Source: UBA1227 sp045599345
GTDB lineage: Bacteria > Bacillota > Clostridia > Oscillospirales > Acutalibacteraceae
NCBI GenBank assembly: GCA_045599345.1
Contig: JAZRVV010000031.1
Coordinates: 1-64,000, forward strand
Reading direction: 5' to 3'
Length of the DNA stretch: 64,000 nucleotides
Shown: positions 43,545 through 53,061 of the stretch, one piece after another
Numbering within the stretch: the first letter of the stretch is position 1
How the letters are laid out: the number at the start of each line of letters is the position of its first letter
The notes under the pieces: generated by a model
Database searches by the model: none
Told to the model about the DNA's origin: nothing
The model's input: the letters and a program-made list of their open reading frames with translations, nothing else
Position numbers and translations under genes: made by a program

Positions 43545-43624
43545 TCTTATCCCCTAAATATATATTACATACAATTATATTAATTACACTGATAAAAGTA
43601 AACAGTTAAATCGCATGTAAAAAA

Positions 43625-43651
43625 ATTAAAGGCGGTAGCTGTGCTACCGCC
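43625..43651 (-). terminator. Leader terminator upstream of eamA
   Basis: The stem GGCGGTAGC/GCTACCGCC (43631-43651) is followed on the minus strand by TTTAATTTTTTT. It ends the leader transcript 75 bases before eamA. The gene downstream would need read-through. Confidence 0.8.
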
Positions 43652-43739
43652 TGTCTAACTACTTCATTGGAGTTTACCTCAACTAATTTAATTCGAGTTA
43701 AAAATTAACTAGTACTTTGGACTCACCCTTTCAATTTAT

Positions 43740-43781
43740 TTAAGCTGAAACATCTGGTGGATTGTCCTCAATTAAGATCAT
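43740..43781 (-). CDS. Putative leader peptide of 13 residues
   Basis: The sequence MILIEDNPPDVSA opens with an ATG at 43779-43781 and has GGAGT 8 bases upstream (43790-43794). The Pro-Pro-Asp triplet is of the kind known to slow ribosomes that lack EF-P. Translation is unproven. Confidence 0.4.
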   Translation of the reverse strand: MILIEDNPPDVSA

Positions 43782-43796
43782 AAAAATCAACTCCGT

Positions 43797-43823
43797 TTAA
43801 AATTTATAAACCTCGTTGTGCAT
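43797..43823 (-). CDS. Putative leader peptide of 8 residues
   Basis: MHNEVYKF, with an AAAGGA site about 9 bases before the ATG (43821-43823), inside an inverted repeat GGACT-G-AGTCC. It ends 15 bases before the 13-residue frame. Confidence 0.3.
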   Translation of the reverse strand: MHNEVYKF

Positions 43824-43865
43824 TGGACTCAGTCCTTTCTCGAACTTTATCTTCTTTCTGTCTTC

Positions 43866-43894
43866 ACTATATCACTAGTTAATCAATATGTCAA
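43866..43894 (-). promoter_or_regulatory. Strong sigma-A promoter of the leader RNA
   Basis: A near-consensus pair on the minus strand: TTGACA (43889-43894), 17 bases, TATAGT (43866-43871). It drives the leader and, with read-through, eamA, the kinase and DUF362. Confidence 0.85.
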
Positions 43895-43904
43895 CAAATT
43901 TCAC

Positions 43905-43931
43905 AAAAAAAGTTTGACATTTTTACGTCAA
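43905..43931 (-). terminator. Weak terminator of the Na/Pi cotransporter gene
   Basis: A 5-6 bp stem (TTGAC/GTCAA) with an 8-base loop, followed on the minus strand by ACTTTTTTT. Confidence 0.45.
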
Positions 43932-43963
43932 TTGTGAAACTTGCACAATAATTGTTTCACAGG

Positions 43964-45637
43964 CTATACCAATGACTTTAGATCATCATACTCTGGTGGC
44001 GGTGGCGCATCCGGGCCGTTGTAGTGATAACGCACGGTTGCAGCCTGTGCGATATTGAGAGCATGGTCTGAAATACGTTCAAGGTCTGTTAGGGATTCAA
44101 CAAAGATAAGACCCTGTGACGATTGACATACGTTTCCGTTGAGGCGTTTAACATGACTCTTCTTCATCATATCAACAAGGTCATCTATTGCTGCCTCTTG
44201 GAGATAGATGTTGTTATATGCTTCCTGAGATGGATCAAAGAGATGAACACAAGCGTCATCGATAATATGTGTGGTCATAATGATGAGCTCTTTGAGCTCT
44301 ATCTTGGCATCATCCGAGAAGATCTTGCCCTCATCTATCATACGGTTAGCATAATCAAGGATATTCTCAGCATGGTCGCCTACACGTTCAAGGTCAGTAA
44401 TAACATGGAAGAGATGACCTACGTGCTCAGCTTCCTCATCGGTCAATTTAAGTTGTGAGCAACGGATAAGGGCATCTGTAATGGCCTTGTTCAAAAAGTC
44501 TATAGTCTTTTCCGTCACCATAAATTTATCCTTGTCATATGGCTCTGTGGCAAAGAAAGTATCTGTAGCAATTTTGAGGTTCTGTTTTGTAAGGGATTCC
44601 ATACGACGAACCTCAGCATCAATTTGAGGGATAGCAGTTGATGAATCTTTAAGACCAGATTCTGTAACAAACTCAAGCTTGCCGTCCTCTTTCTCCTTGT
44701 CAGCTCCTCGAATAATCTTGGTTGAGAGCCAAGCGATAAATGGAGCAATTGGGAATGTAACAAGGCACATTACAATACTAAAGATTGTATTTGCATTAGC
44801 CATCTGACGGCTAGGGTTATCTGATGTCATTTGAAGCAATTCAACAACCTGTGGGAAAAGAAGAACTGCAAGTGTAAATACAATTGCACCAATAACTTCA
44901 ATCTCAACTACTATTGCAGCAACACGCTTGGCATCCTTACGTCCGCCAATGGAGGCAAGAATCGGTGCAATTGAAGCGCCGATATTCATGCCAAGCATGA
45001 TAAAGAGCGCCGGTTTAAAGTCCATCGCACCCGAAAGCAGGAGCATCTGAAGGATACCTACTGATGCTGATACCGATTGCATTATAGTAGTAAATACTAC
45101 GCCAAACAAAATACCAAGGAATGGATTATAGAGGCTTTCAACCATGTTAAGGAACCAATCGAGCTCCTTGAGCGGTTCCATCGATGTCTTCATAAGACCA
45201 AGTCCCATGAACAATACACCGAGGCTTGCAAAAACATTGCCTAAGTATTTGATTTTTTCCTCTTTGAAAAACATCGTGAGCACTACACCAATAAATATCA
45301 AGAGAGGTGCATATTCTGAGATGTTAAATGCGATGAGCTGTCCGGTGATGGTTGTACCTATCTTGGCACCGATAACAATACCTACGGAACGCTCGAGTTG
45401 CATAAGTCCAGCATTAACAAAGCCAACAACCATTGCACAGATTGCATTGGAACTTTGAATCAAAGCTGTAAGACCAGCACCTACAAGTACTGCCACAAAA
45501 CGTTTTTCAGTAAGCTTTGCGAGAATTTTTTTGAGATAGTTTCCCGCCATGTCTTTGAGGTTATCGCCCATTCCGTTCATTCCGAAAATGAACATCGCGA
45601 TACCACCAAAAAGGGTCATTACATTTGCAAAAGACAT
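43964..45637 (-). CDS. Na/Pi cotransporter family protein with PhoU-like domain
   Basis: A 557-residue protein. The first 320 residues are membrane segments with two inverted Na/Pi repeats; the QSSNAICAMVVGFVNAG and QSVSASVGILQML stretches carry the QSS/QSxS signature. The C-terminal 200 residues are a PhoU-like helical bundle (LEKVGDH-type: DLERVGDHAENIL and DLERISDHALNIA). NptA/YjbB relatives carry phosphate by sodium gradient. It is 11 bases downstream of pfkA and probably shares its transcript. Confidence 0.88.
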   Translation of the reverse strand: MSFANVMTLFGGIAMFIFGMNGMGDNLKDMAGNYLKKILAKLTEKRFVAVLVGAGLTALIQSSNAICAMVVGFVNAGLMQLERSVGIVIGAKIGTTITGQLIAFNISEYAPLLIFIGVVLTMFFKEEKIKYLGNVFASLGVLFMGLGLMKTSMEPLKELDWFLNMVESLYNPFLGILFGVVFTTIMQSVSASVGILQMLLLSGAMDFKPALFIMLGMNIGASIAPILASIGGRKDAKRVAAIVVEIEVIGAIVFTLAVLLFPQVVELLQMTSDNPSRQMANANTIFSIVMCLVTFPIAPFIAWLSTKIIRGADKEKEDGKLEFVTESGLKDSSTAIPQIDAEVRRMESLTKQNLKIATDTFFATEPYDKDKFMVTEKTIDFLNKAITDALIRCSQLKLTDEEAEHVGHLFHVITDLERVGDHAENILDYANRMIDEGKIFSDDAKIELKELIIMTTHIIDDACVHLFDPSQEAYNNIYLQEAAIDDLVDMMKKSHVKRLNGNVCQSSQGLIFVESLTDLERISDHALNIAQAATVRYHYNGPDAPPPPEYDDLKSLV

Positions 45638-45648
45638 TTTTTACTCCT

Positions 45649-46611
45649 TTAAATTGATATTTCGTGTGCCATACGGTACATATCAATATCTAGATCCTTC
45701 TTCATCTCAAGAGCTGTATCGATTGGATAATCGACAATTGTTCCTGATTTCTCGGCAACAACGCAACTCTTGTTGTCATAACGCAAAATACGAGTTGCAT
45801 AGTTACCCATACGAGAAGCAAGAACTCTGTCGCGTACAGTTGGCGAGCCGCCGCGCTGTACGTGGCCAAGGATTGTAGCCCTAGTTTCAATACCAGTCTG
45901 CTCTTCAATCTTTTTAGCCATTTCCCCTGCGTCTCCACAGCCCTCTGCTAATATTACAACGAAATGACGCTTACCAGTTGCAACTGTTCGCTTCATTACG
46001 TCAACTACATCTTTATCAAAATCATAAGTTACCTCTGGTACAAGGATGATTGTTGCACCAGTTGCAATACCAGAATAGAGCGCAATAAATCCAGCGCCAC
46101 GGCCCATAACCTCAATTACAGAGCAACGTGAATGTGACTCAGTTGTATCACGAACCTTGTCGACCATTTCCATTACAGTGTTAATAGCAGTATCAAAACC
46201 TATTGTGTTATCTGTACATGCTATATCATTATCAATTGTTCCAGGGATGCCTACACATACTATTCCCTGGTTTGCAAGAGCTTGAGCACCACGGAAAGAA
46301 CCATCACCACCGATTACGATGAGGCCCTCAATACCAAGTGCCTTGCACATATCTGCTGCCTTTTTCTGGCCTGCTTCTGTTTTGAAGCCTTCACTTCTTG
46401 CTGAGTGAAGAATTGTGCCACCCCTGTTGATAATGTTTGATACTGAGCGAAGGTTCATCTCAACAACGTCGCCCATCATAAGGCCCTCAAAGCCATTGTT
46501 AACGCCAAGAACATGCATGTTGTTCTCGATTGCAGTACGAACAACAGCACGAATTGCGGCGTTCATTCCCGGTGCATCGCCACCGCTTGTTAATACGCCT
46601 ATGGTTTTCAT
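45649..46611 (-). CDS. pfkA: 6-phosphofructokinase
   Basis: A 320-residue ATP-dependent enzyme of glycolysis. The N-terminus MKTIGVLTSGGDAPGMNAAI, the active-site GTIDNDIACTDNTIGFDTA (catalytic Asp in DND), and HVQRGGSP are family signatures. The ATG at 46611 has GGAGGC 6 bases ahead, and the open frame extends 23 codons further upstream without a better start. Its own promoter lies 65 bases upstream. It follows dnaE, an order usual in Clostridia. Confidence 0.95.
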   Translation of the reverse strand: MKTIGVLTSGGDAPGMNAAIRAVVRTAIENNMHVLGVNNGFEGLMMGDVVEMNLRSVSNIINRGGTILHSARSEGFKTEAGQKKAADMCKALGIEGLIVIGGDGSFRGAQALANQGIVCVGIPGTIDNDIACTDNTIGFDTAINTVMEMVDKVRDTTESHSRCSVIEVMGRGAGFIALYSGIATGATIILVPEVTYDFDKDVVDVMKRTVATGKRHFVVILAEGCGDAGEMAKKIEEQTGIETRATILGHVQRGGSPTVRDRVLASRMGNYATRILRYDNKSCVVAEKSGTIVDYPIDTALEMKKDLDIDMYRMAHEISI

Positions 46612-46651
46612 ATGCTGCCTCCAAAAAATAATACAAAATATTCCATTAAGA

Positions 46652-46680
46652 AGTATCGCATTTATATTATTTAATGTCAA
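46652..46680 (-). promoter_or_regulatory. Sigma-A promoter of pfkA
   Basis: TTGACA (46675-46680), 17 bases, GATACT (46652-46657) on the minus strand. Start near 46645. Confidence 0.75.
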
Positions 46681-46726
46681 TTAATTACATTGAAAATTCA
46701 ATAAAAATTTTTTATTTTTTCATACA

Positions 46727-46751
46727 CGTTGTGCTTTACTGTAGCACAACG
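46727..46751 (-). terminator. Hairpin at the end of dnaE
   Basis: Stem CGTTGTGC/GCACAACG overlapping the dnaE stop codon. No immediate U-run, so it may be a weak terminator or mRNA end-protection element. Confidence 0.45.
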
Positions 46752-49700
46752 TTATCCTCACCTACTATATTTGCCAATCCGTTCCTTACGGTTTTGGAGT
46801 TTTCCTGGTTTACACAGCCAACTTTGCTATAGCGTTTTTCATCAAGGTAATAATAGAAAATCGGTAAGCTTGTTCCATTATCAGCCACCATTGCAGGGGC
46901 CAAATACTGTGATACCATCTCCACTCTTTCATCGGTTTTTGAGTTAAGCCTTATAAAAATGCCACTCTTTTTCTTGGTGGCGCCTTTGACATAAGGCGCG
47001 ATTCTTGTGACCTTGAGAGATGGCTTTTCGTCAGCGCTGACGGCAAGGCGGGCATCGACGATAAAGACTGCATTTTCACGAAGGAGTGAGCCGTATTGGG
47101 CGAACGTCTTTGGGAAAAATGTCAGTTCTATCGCGCCCGTAATGTCCTCAGCCAGCGCTGTCGCCATAGTCTGTGAAGACTTGGTAAGTTTGACACGTAC
47201 ATTTGAAATCATACACAGGAGTACTACCGCATCATTGTCATGATACTTTGATGTCTCCTCCTCTGTTGCGCTAAGCATCTCGCTTACCTTGGCAGACTGG
47301 AGCGACTTGGCAGCCGCTACATAGTCCTGCATTGGGTGGCCCGAGATGTATATACCCGTCATCTCCTTCTCATAGAGGAGGATTTCGGTTTTTGAGAACT
47401 CTGGGAGATCTGGTATCTGCGGTCCAGATACTTGAACCCCAAGATTTGAATCAACATCAAAAAGTCCTATCTGTCCCTCAACATTGCGACGTCTGTCGTT
47501 GTCGAGTTCATTTGCAATATCAGGCAGGGCAGTTAGCATCTGCCTTCTGTTGTGTCCAAGTCCATCAAGTGCGCCGCACTTGATAAGCGCTTCGGCCGCT
47601 TTGCGGTTAAAGCTTTGGCCGTGATTTCGTTTCAAGAACTCATAAAACGACGTATATGGTCCGCCGACCTCACGCTCGCGGACAAAGTCGTTTATGTAAT
47701 TACGGCCAAGGCCTTTGACGCCTAAAAGGCCGAAGAGTATCTTGCCATCGCTGACTGTGAACTCGCCGACACTCGTATTGACGTGCGGCGGTACAACTTC
47801 AATTCCAATGCTGTTACAGTCAGCAATATACTGAGCCATCTTCTCTGGGAAAGAGAGGATGCTTGTTATTTGAGATGCCATGAACTCAGCTGGATAGTGA
47901 CACTTGAGATATGCCGTTTCAAAAGCCAAATTTGCATAGCATGCTGCGTGTGATTTGTTGAATGCGTAGGATGCAAAGCTTACCATATCATCAAAGATTG
48001 AGTTTGCAGCATCCTCACTGATGTTGTTCTTAACGCATCCTTCGACGAACTTGCCTCTCTCCTCAAGCATTACGTCGTGCTTCTTTTTTGACATCGCACG
48101 GCGTACGATGTCAGCACGACCAAGTGAGTATCCGGCAAGTTTGGTGCAAATTTGCATTACCTGTTCTTGGTAAACCATACAGCCATATGTAACGTCGAGT
48201 ATGCTCTGAAGCTCAGGTGTTTTGTAGTTTACATCCTCCTTGTGGAACCTATTGTGGATGTAGGTTGGAATAGAATCCATTGGACCTGGCCTATAGAGAG
48301 ATGTAAGCGCTATAAGGTCCTCAACCGACGTAGGTTTAAACTGCATCAGCACATTTTTAAGGCCGCCAGATTCAAATTGGAAGACACCTTCCGTGTCTCC
48401 ACGCCCAAACATTTCAAAGGTTTCTCTGTCTGTAAAGTCAATTGACTTTACACTAAACTCTGGTTCCCTTTTTCTAATCAGTTTCTCACAATTATCAATT
48501 ACTGTAAGTGTGCGAAGGCCCAAGAAATCCATCTTTAAAAGGCCAAGTTCCTCAAGTGTTGTCATAGTGTACTGTGTGACAATGGATTCATCCTTTTGAG
48601 CCATTGGCACATAAGTGGAGACAGGGTCCCTTGTAATAACAACACCGGCCGCATGGGTTGAGGTGTGCCTTGGCATACCCTCTATTTTAAGAGAGTATTC
48701 AATAAGCTGCTTTATTTCTGGATCAGACTCAATCATCTGTCCTATCTCAGGCGTGAGCTCAATTGCACGACCAAGGTCATGCGAGAGACGCCACGGAATC
48801 TTTTTAGTAACTTGGTCAACCTTGGCATATGATACGCCAAGCACACGGCCAACGTCCCTTATGGCCGCACGTGCTGCAAGAGTACCAAATGTGACAATCT
48901 GTGCCACATGGTCAGCACCATACTTTTCTACTACATAATCAATTACTTCTTGTCGACGCTCATAGCAGAAATCGATATCAAAGTCTGGCATCGACACGCG
49001 CTCTGGATTTAAAAAGCGTTCAAAGAGGAGATCATACTTCATAGGGTCTATATCAGTGATGCCAATACAGTAGGCAACGATACTACCCGCTCCAGAACCA
49101 CGTCCTGGTCCCACTGGTATACCCTTTTGCTTTGCAAAGCGTACAAAGTCATAAACTATGAGGTAGTAATCGGTGTATCCCATTGAATCAACAACACCTA
49201 GCTCATAGTCCATCCTCTGTTTATATGAAAGTATGGTTGCCTCATCGGCACCTTTGTACCTCTTCTTAAGGCCCGCCGTTGCAAGAGCACGCAAGTACTC
49301 TGCGTGATCCCTACCGTCTGGCACTTCAAAGTGAGGAAGTACAGTCTTGCCAAATTCAAAATCAAGATTACATCTGTCTGCTATTACATTTGTATTCTCT
49401 ATTGCCTCTGGAATAGCACGAAATACATCTCGCATCTCCTGCTCTGATTTTACATAGAACTCCTCTGTTCTAAAATCGAGTCCTGTATCCTCATTTATTG
49501 TATGGTTAGTTTGGATGCAAACAAGAATCTTCTGTACGATTGCATCCTCGCGTGTCAAATAGTGACAATCATTTGTTGCAACAAGTGGTATACCTGTTTC
49601 CCCAGACAATTTAACAAGAAGAGGTAATATCCTCTCCTGCTCAGGAATGCCATGGTTTTGTACCTCTATAAAGAAGTTTCCCGCTCCCATAATTGACTGA

Positions 49701-50179
49701 TATTCACGTGCTATCTCTAGCGCACCGTTATAATCATTGTTTGAAAGCTTAGCCGGTATCTCACCCTGTAAGCATGCAGACAGGGCAATAAGGCCCTTGC
49801 TATGCTTCTTTAAGAGTTCTTTGTCTATACGAGGCTTGGAGTAAAAACCTTCTGTGAATGAATCTGATACCATCTTAATAAGATTACGGTATCCCTCCTC
49901 ATTCTCACAAAGGAGAACTAAGTGATGGCGTACCTTTGCGGCAGCACTCTGCTTGTCATGCATATCATCTGATACATACACTTCACAACCTATGATAGGC
50001 TTGATACCTTCTGCCTTGCACGCTTTGTAAAAGTCAATAGCCCCGTACATTACACCGTGGTCAGTAATAGCCACAGATGTCTGTCCGAGGTCTTTGATTC
50101 TTGCTACAAGGTCGCGTATCCTACATGCGCCATCAAGTAGACTGTATTCAGTATGTAGATGTAGATGAGTAAAACTCAT
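46736..50179 (-). CDS. dnaE: DNA polymerase III subunit alpha, DnaE type
   Basis: A 1147-residue replicative polymerase. An N-terminal PHP domain (FTHLHLHTEYSLLDGACRIRDL) is followed by the palm with catalytic PDFDIDFCYERRQEVIDYV (about residues 396-414). Then come fingers, beta-binding and C-terminal OB region. It lacks the exonuclease domain of PolC, so it is the DnaE paralogue. It directly follows whiA with no gap. No frameshift. Confidence 0.95.
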   Translation of the reverse strand: MSFTHLHLHTEYSLLDGACRIRDLVARIKDLGQTSVAITDHGVMYGAIDFYKACKAEGIKPIIGCEVYVSDDMHDKQSAAAKVRHHLVLLCENEEGYRNLIKMVSDSFTEGFYSKPRIDKELLKKHSKGLIALSACLQGEIPAKLSNNDYNGALEIAREYQSIMGAGNFFIEVQNHGIPEQERILPLLVKLSGETGIPLVATNDCHYLTREDAIVQKILVCIQTNHTINEDTGLDFRTEEFYVKSEQEMRDVFRAIPEAIENTNVIADRCNLDFEFGKTVLPHFEVPDGRDHAEYLRALATAGLKKRYKGADEATILSYKQRMDYELGVVDSMGYTDYYLIVYDFVRFAKQKGIPVGPGRGSGAGSIVAYCIGITDIDPMKYDLLFERFLNPERVSMPDFDIDFCYERRQEVIDYVVEKYGADHVAQIVTFGTLAARAAIRDVGRVLGVSYAKVDQVTKKIPWRLSHDLGRAIELTPEIGQMIESDPEIKQLIEYSLKIEGMPRHTSTHAAGVVITRDPVSTYVPMAQKDESIVTQYTMTTLEELGLLKMDFLGLRTLTVIDNCEKLIRKREPEFSVKSIDFTDRETFEMFGRGDTEGVFQFESGGLKNVLMQFKPTSVEDLIALTSLYRPGPMDSIPTYIHNRFHKEDVNYKTPELQSILDVTYGCMVYQEQVMQICTKLAGYSLGRADIVRRAMSKKKHDVMLEERGKFVEGCVKNNISEDAANSIFDDMVSFASYAFNKSHAACYANLAFETAYLKCHYPAEFMASQITSILSFPEKMAQYIADCNSIGIEVVPPHVNTSVGEFTVSDGKILFGLLGVKGLGRNYINDFVREREVGGPYTSFYEFLKRNHGQSFNRKAAEALIKCGALDGLGHNRRQMLTALPDIANELDNDRRRNVEGQIGLFDVDSNLGVQVSGPQIPDLPEFSKTEILLYEKEMTGIYISGHPMQDYVAAAKSLQSAKVSEMLSATEEETSKYHDNDAVVLLCMISNVRVKLTKSSQTMATALAEDITGAIELTFFPKTFAQYGSLLRENAVFIVDARLAVSADEKPSLKVTRIAPYVKGATKKKSGIFIRLNSKTDERVEMVSQYLAPAMVADNGTSLPIFYYYLDEKRYSKVGCVNQENSKTVRNGLANIVGEDNVVLQ

Positions 50180-51133
50180 TTAAGTCCACCCAAGTCCTTT
50201 TGCAATTTCTAGTATCTTTGAAAGTCGGTGATTTGCACCAGACTTTGAAATTGGTTCCTTTAAATTATCAGCGAGATCCGTTAGCGTATAATCTTCATTC
50301 TCCATACGAAGGATTGCAATCTCACGCAAGTCCTCTGGCAAATAGCCAAGGCCTTCGGTTCTCTCTATATACCTAATAGCCTCAATTTGACGGTATGCTG
50401 CATCAAATGCACGGCTTGAATTAGCATTCTCAAAATTCATCTTGCGGTTAACCCTGTTGCGCATATCCTTGTACATGCGCATACCCATTACCTCCAACGA
50501 GGCATCAGATGCGCCCATAAAGGTCAACAAGTTTTCTATTGTTTCGCTCTCCTTGAAATAGAGAACATGCACACCTTTGCGATTGATATACTTTGGCTCA
50601 AAATGCATGCCAGGTTCCTCATCAAAACGCACCTCACGGATAAGTGCGCGCAAATCCTCACAGAGGACCTTGTGTGACATAACAAATTCTAGGTGATAAT
50701 CCTTTTCCGGGTCAGTCACTGTACCGCAAGCCAAAAAGGCTCCACGTATCAGTGCCGATATACAGCACTCGTCCTCGAGGTTGCCACGGTAGAGACGCCT
50801 ATTGACCTCTTGACCCGTGTGGCCAAACTCCTCGAGTATTTGTCGACGCTGTGCGGCACCTGTGATGGTTACCCTGTACTTTCCAGAACTGAGCTTTTCA
50901 ATTTTTGGTTCTGCTCCTGTTATCGTATTAGCATACTCTGAAAAGAGCTCTGCTACAGACTGATTTTCTGTCTTGATACAGATTTCGTTTTTTGAATAAT
51001 CACGGCAGAATAGGAAGATGCCGTACATCTCGGCGTGAACACAGCATGGTCTCATAAATCCCATTGTTCTTGCAAGATTGTTCTTTTCAACTAATTCATT
51101 TTTTACGTCAGCTGCAAATGACACTGTGTTCAC
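50180..51133 (-). CDS. whiA: Sporulation/cell-division regulator WhiA
   Basis: A 317-residue protein. Its N-terminal half is a LAGLIDADG-homing-endonuclease-like domain (RGAFLACGTVTDPEKDYHLEF), and the C-terminal 80 residues form the HTH (LTDLADNLKEPISKSGANHRL). In Gram-positives it affects division and chromosome segregation. The usual Clostridia partners rapZ and yvcK, which normally stand beside whiA, are absent here. It sits 20 bases after murB and abuts dnaE. Confidence 0.95.
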   Translation of the reverse strand: MNTVSFAADVKNELVEKNNLARTMGFMRPCCVHAEMYGIFLFCRDYSKNEICIKTENQSVAELFSEYANTITGAEPKIEKLSSGKYRVTITGAAQRRQILEEFGHTGQEVNRRLYRGNLEDECCISALIRGAFLACGTVTDPEKDYHLEFVMSHKVLCEDLRALIREVRFDEEPGMHFEPKYINRKGVHVLYFKESETIENLLTFMGASDASLEVMGMRMYKDMRNRVNRKMNFENANSSRAFDAAYRQIEAIRYIERTEGLGYLPEDLREIAILRMENEDYTLTDLADNLKEPISKSGANHRLSKILEIAKGLGWT

Positions 51134-51153
51134 CTCCCTATTGCAAAATCAAA

Positions 51154-52053
51154 TTATATAATACGAACCTCTGGTTCTAGGTCTACACCCTTCTTTTCCT
51201 TAACTGCCTTTTGAACGTCCTCCATGAGTGTCAAAACGTCTTTTGCCGTTGCATCACCCACGTTGATGACAAAGCCAGCGTGCTTTTCTGATACCTGTGC
51301 ACCGCCAACCTTGTATCCCTTAAAACCGCACTCATCAATAAGAGCAGCAGCGAAATAGCCCTCTGGGCGTTTAAATGTGCTGCCTGCTGATGGGTATTCA
51401 AGTGGCTGTTTTGCTTTGCGCTTTACATGGACGTCATCCATGTGATTCTTGATAGCGTCTGCATTATCAGCCTCTAAATGGAAGATTACAGATGTGATAA
51501 TAAGGTCGCTGTCAACATATGCTGAATGACGATATGAAAAATCGAGTTGTGAGCCCTGGAACGAACCCTTTTCACCATCAAGGTTCATGTGATTTACAAC
51601 CCATACAACGTCCTTCATCTCTCCGCCGTATGCTCCAGCATTCATAAATGCTGCGCCACCGACAGTTCCTGGTATACCAAATGCAAACTCAAGTCCACCG
51701 AGTGAATACTCGAGTGCAAAACGACAGAGGTTGATAAGCTTGGCACCAGCCTGTGCCTTGACAAGGTTGTTTCCAGCATATTCAATCTTGGAAAACTCAT
51801 CGCCCATAACGATAACAACGCCATCTATTCCCTCATCCCTGATGAGGACATTGCTGCCGTTACCTAGTACTATTGGTTTGATTCCTTCTGCCTTGCATGC
51901 TTTAAGTATATCTGATAATGCATCAACAGAATTCGGCTCAACAAGGAGTTTGCAAGGTCCACCAATACGGAAAGTTGTATATTTACGCATATCAGCATTT
52001 TCTGTCCATTTAGAACCGCTTTCTCTTGCTGCATTTATAATTCTTTCAAACAT
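51154..52053 (-). CDS. murB: UDP-N-acetylenolpyruvoylglucosamine reductase
   Basis: A 299-residue FAD enzyme in peptidoglycan precursor synthesis. NMRKYTTFRIGGP-like start (DMRKYTTFRIGGPCKLLVEP), LGNGSNVLIRD, and the catalytic Ser and Glu regions (PSAGSTFKRPEG) identify it. It is the short type II form. It begins 11 bases after the ROK kinase. Confidence 0.95.
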   Translation of the reverse strand: MFERIINAARESGSKWTENADMRKYTTFRIGGPCKLLVEPNSVDALSDILKACKAEGIKPIVLGNGSNVLIRDEGIDGVVIVMGDEFSKIEYAGNNLVKAQAGAKLINLCRFALEYSLGGLEFAFGIPGTVGGAAFMNAGAYGGEMKDVVWVVNHMNLDGEKGSFQGSQLDFSYRHSAYVDSDLIITSVIFHLEADNADAIKNHMDDVHVKRKAKQPLEYPSAGSTFKRPEGYFAAALIDECGFKGYKVGGAQVSEKHAGFVINVGDATAKDVLTLMEDVQKAVKEKKGVDLEPEVRII

Positions 52054-52064
52054 AATTTACTCCC

Positions 52065-52964
52065 TTATGACAATGATGCAGCACCGATAATGCCAGCATC
52101 ATTTCCAAGTTTTGCGACAGTTATCACTGTCTGCTCTTTTGAATACTTAGTATATCGTTTTTCTTCAATCTTTTTCATCAGTGGCTCAAGGAGTGCATCT
52201 CCTTGCCCTGCGATACCTCCACCAATTGCAATCATCTCTGGTTGGAAGATATTAATAAGGTTCGCAATGCCAGTGGATAAATAATCAAAGTATGAATCGA
52301 GCACCTCCGCTGCTACGATGTTGCCGCCATTTGCTAGATCAAAAACATCTCTCGCACCGCTTATATCAAGGTTCCTCGCCCTTGCATCACGGATGAGCGC
52401 ACTCGCTGATGCATATTGCTCAAAGCAACCTATGCGGCCGCACTGGCATGGGATGCCCTGATGGTCAATTACCATGTGGCCAATCTCGCCAGCGGCGCCA
52501 TTTATGCCACTTTGCAACTTACCATCAACAACAATGCCGCCACCAATGCCCGTGCCAAGTGTCACCATAATAAAATTCTTGGTGCCCTTGCCACTGCCGG
52601 CAATCTGCTCACCAAGCGCTGCGCAGTTGGCATCGTTGCCAATAAAGGTCCTTATATTCAATAGGTTCATTACCATATCACGAAGAGGTATGTTCACAAA
52701 GCCTAAATTAGCATCGTTTTCAACGATGCCATCTAAATTTACGGCACCAGGTGTACCTACACCTACTGACAGTACATCATTCTTTTCAACGCCGGCATCC
52801 GCCATCGCTTTGATGCAAGTATCGGCAATCGACCTTGCTATGTCGCCTGCCGGTCTTGGCAAAGCAGTTGGCGTGCTCGCCCTTGAAATTATATTGTTGC
52901 CATCGTCGAGAATACCAACAGCAATGTTGGTGCCGCCGAGGTCAACGCCTATTCGATATTTCAT
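52065..52964 (-). CDS. ROK-family sugar kinase, probably glucokinase
   Basis: A 299-residue kinase with the ATP loop RIGVDLGGTNIAVGIL, the sugar-binding EIGHMVIDHQG and the zinc motif CQCGRIGCFEQ that defines ROK enzymes. It would phosphorylate glucose (or N-acetylmannosamine-type sugars) to feed pfkA and cell-wall precursors. It is the first gene of the unit that runs on to murB and whiA. Confidence 0.88.
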   Translation of the reverse strand: MKYRIGVDLGGTNIAVGILDDGNNIISRASTPTALPRPAGDIARSIADTCIKAMADAGVEKNDVLSVGVGTPGAVNLDGIVENDANLGFVNIPLRDMVMNLLNIRTFIGNDANCAALGEQIAGSGKGTKNFIMVTLGTGIGGGIVVDGKLQSGINGAAGEIGHMVIDHQGIPCQCGRIGCFEQYASASALIRDARARNLDISGARDVFDLANGGNIVAAEVLDSYFDYLSTGIANLINIFQPEMIAIGGGIAGQGDALLEPLMKKIEEKRYTKYSKEQTVITVAKLGNDAGIIGAASLS

Positions 52965-53023
52965 AATATCACCTATTAAATAATAAACTAATTAATTTTA
53001 CCATAAATAATGTCATAAAAAAA

Positions 53024-53045
53024 GACCTCGTCTTGCGACGAGGTC
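53024..53045 (-). terminator. Terminator of the SCP2/transketolase operon
   Basis: A 9-bp stem (GACCTCGTC/GACGAGGTC) with a 4-base loop, followed on the minus strand by TTTTTTT. It separates the 53-58 kb cluster from the ROK-murB operon. Confidence 0.88.
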
Positions 53046-53061
53046 ATTTTTAGAAATGCAA

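Larger units (their letters stand above)
43652..43860 (-). ncRNA. Leader RNA or small RNA with tiny ORFs, eamA upstream region
   Basis: Transcript predicted to start near 43859 and run to the terminator at 43625-43651. It has repeated ribosome-site-like blocks (AAAGGACTGAGTCC, AAAGGGTGAGTCC, TTGAGGTAAACTCC) followed by very short frames of 8 and 13 codons, plus a GTG frame and an ATG-AAG-TAG. A long imperfect AT-rich stem (43681-43713) could compete with the terminator. No known riboswitch or T-box motif was recognised. Confidence 0.5.

Noticed and set aside
43652..43860. T-box or known B6/thiamine riboswitch before eamA
   Set aside because: No T-box TGG-type sequence block or recognised riboswitch core could be found, so it is listed only as an unassigned leader.
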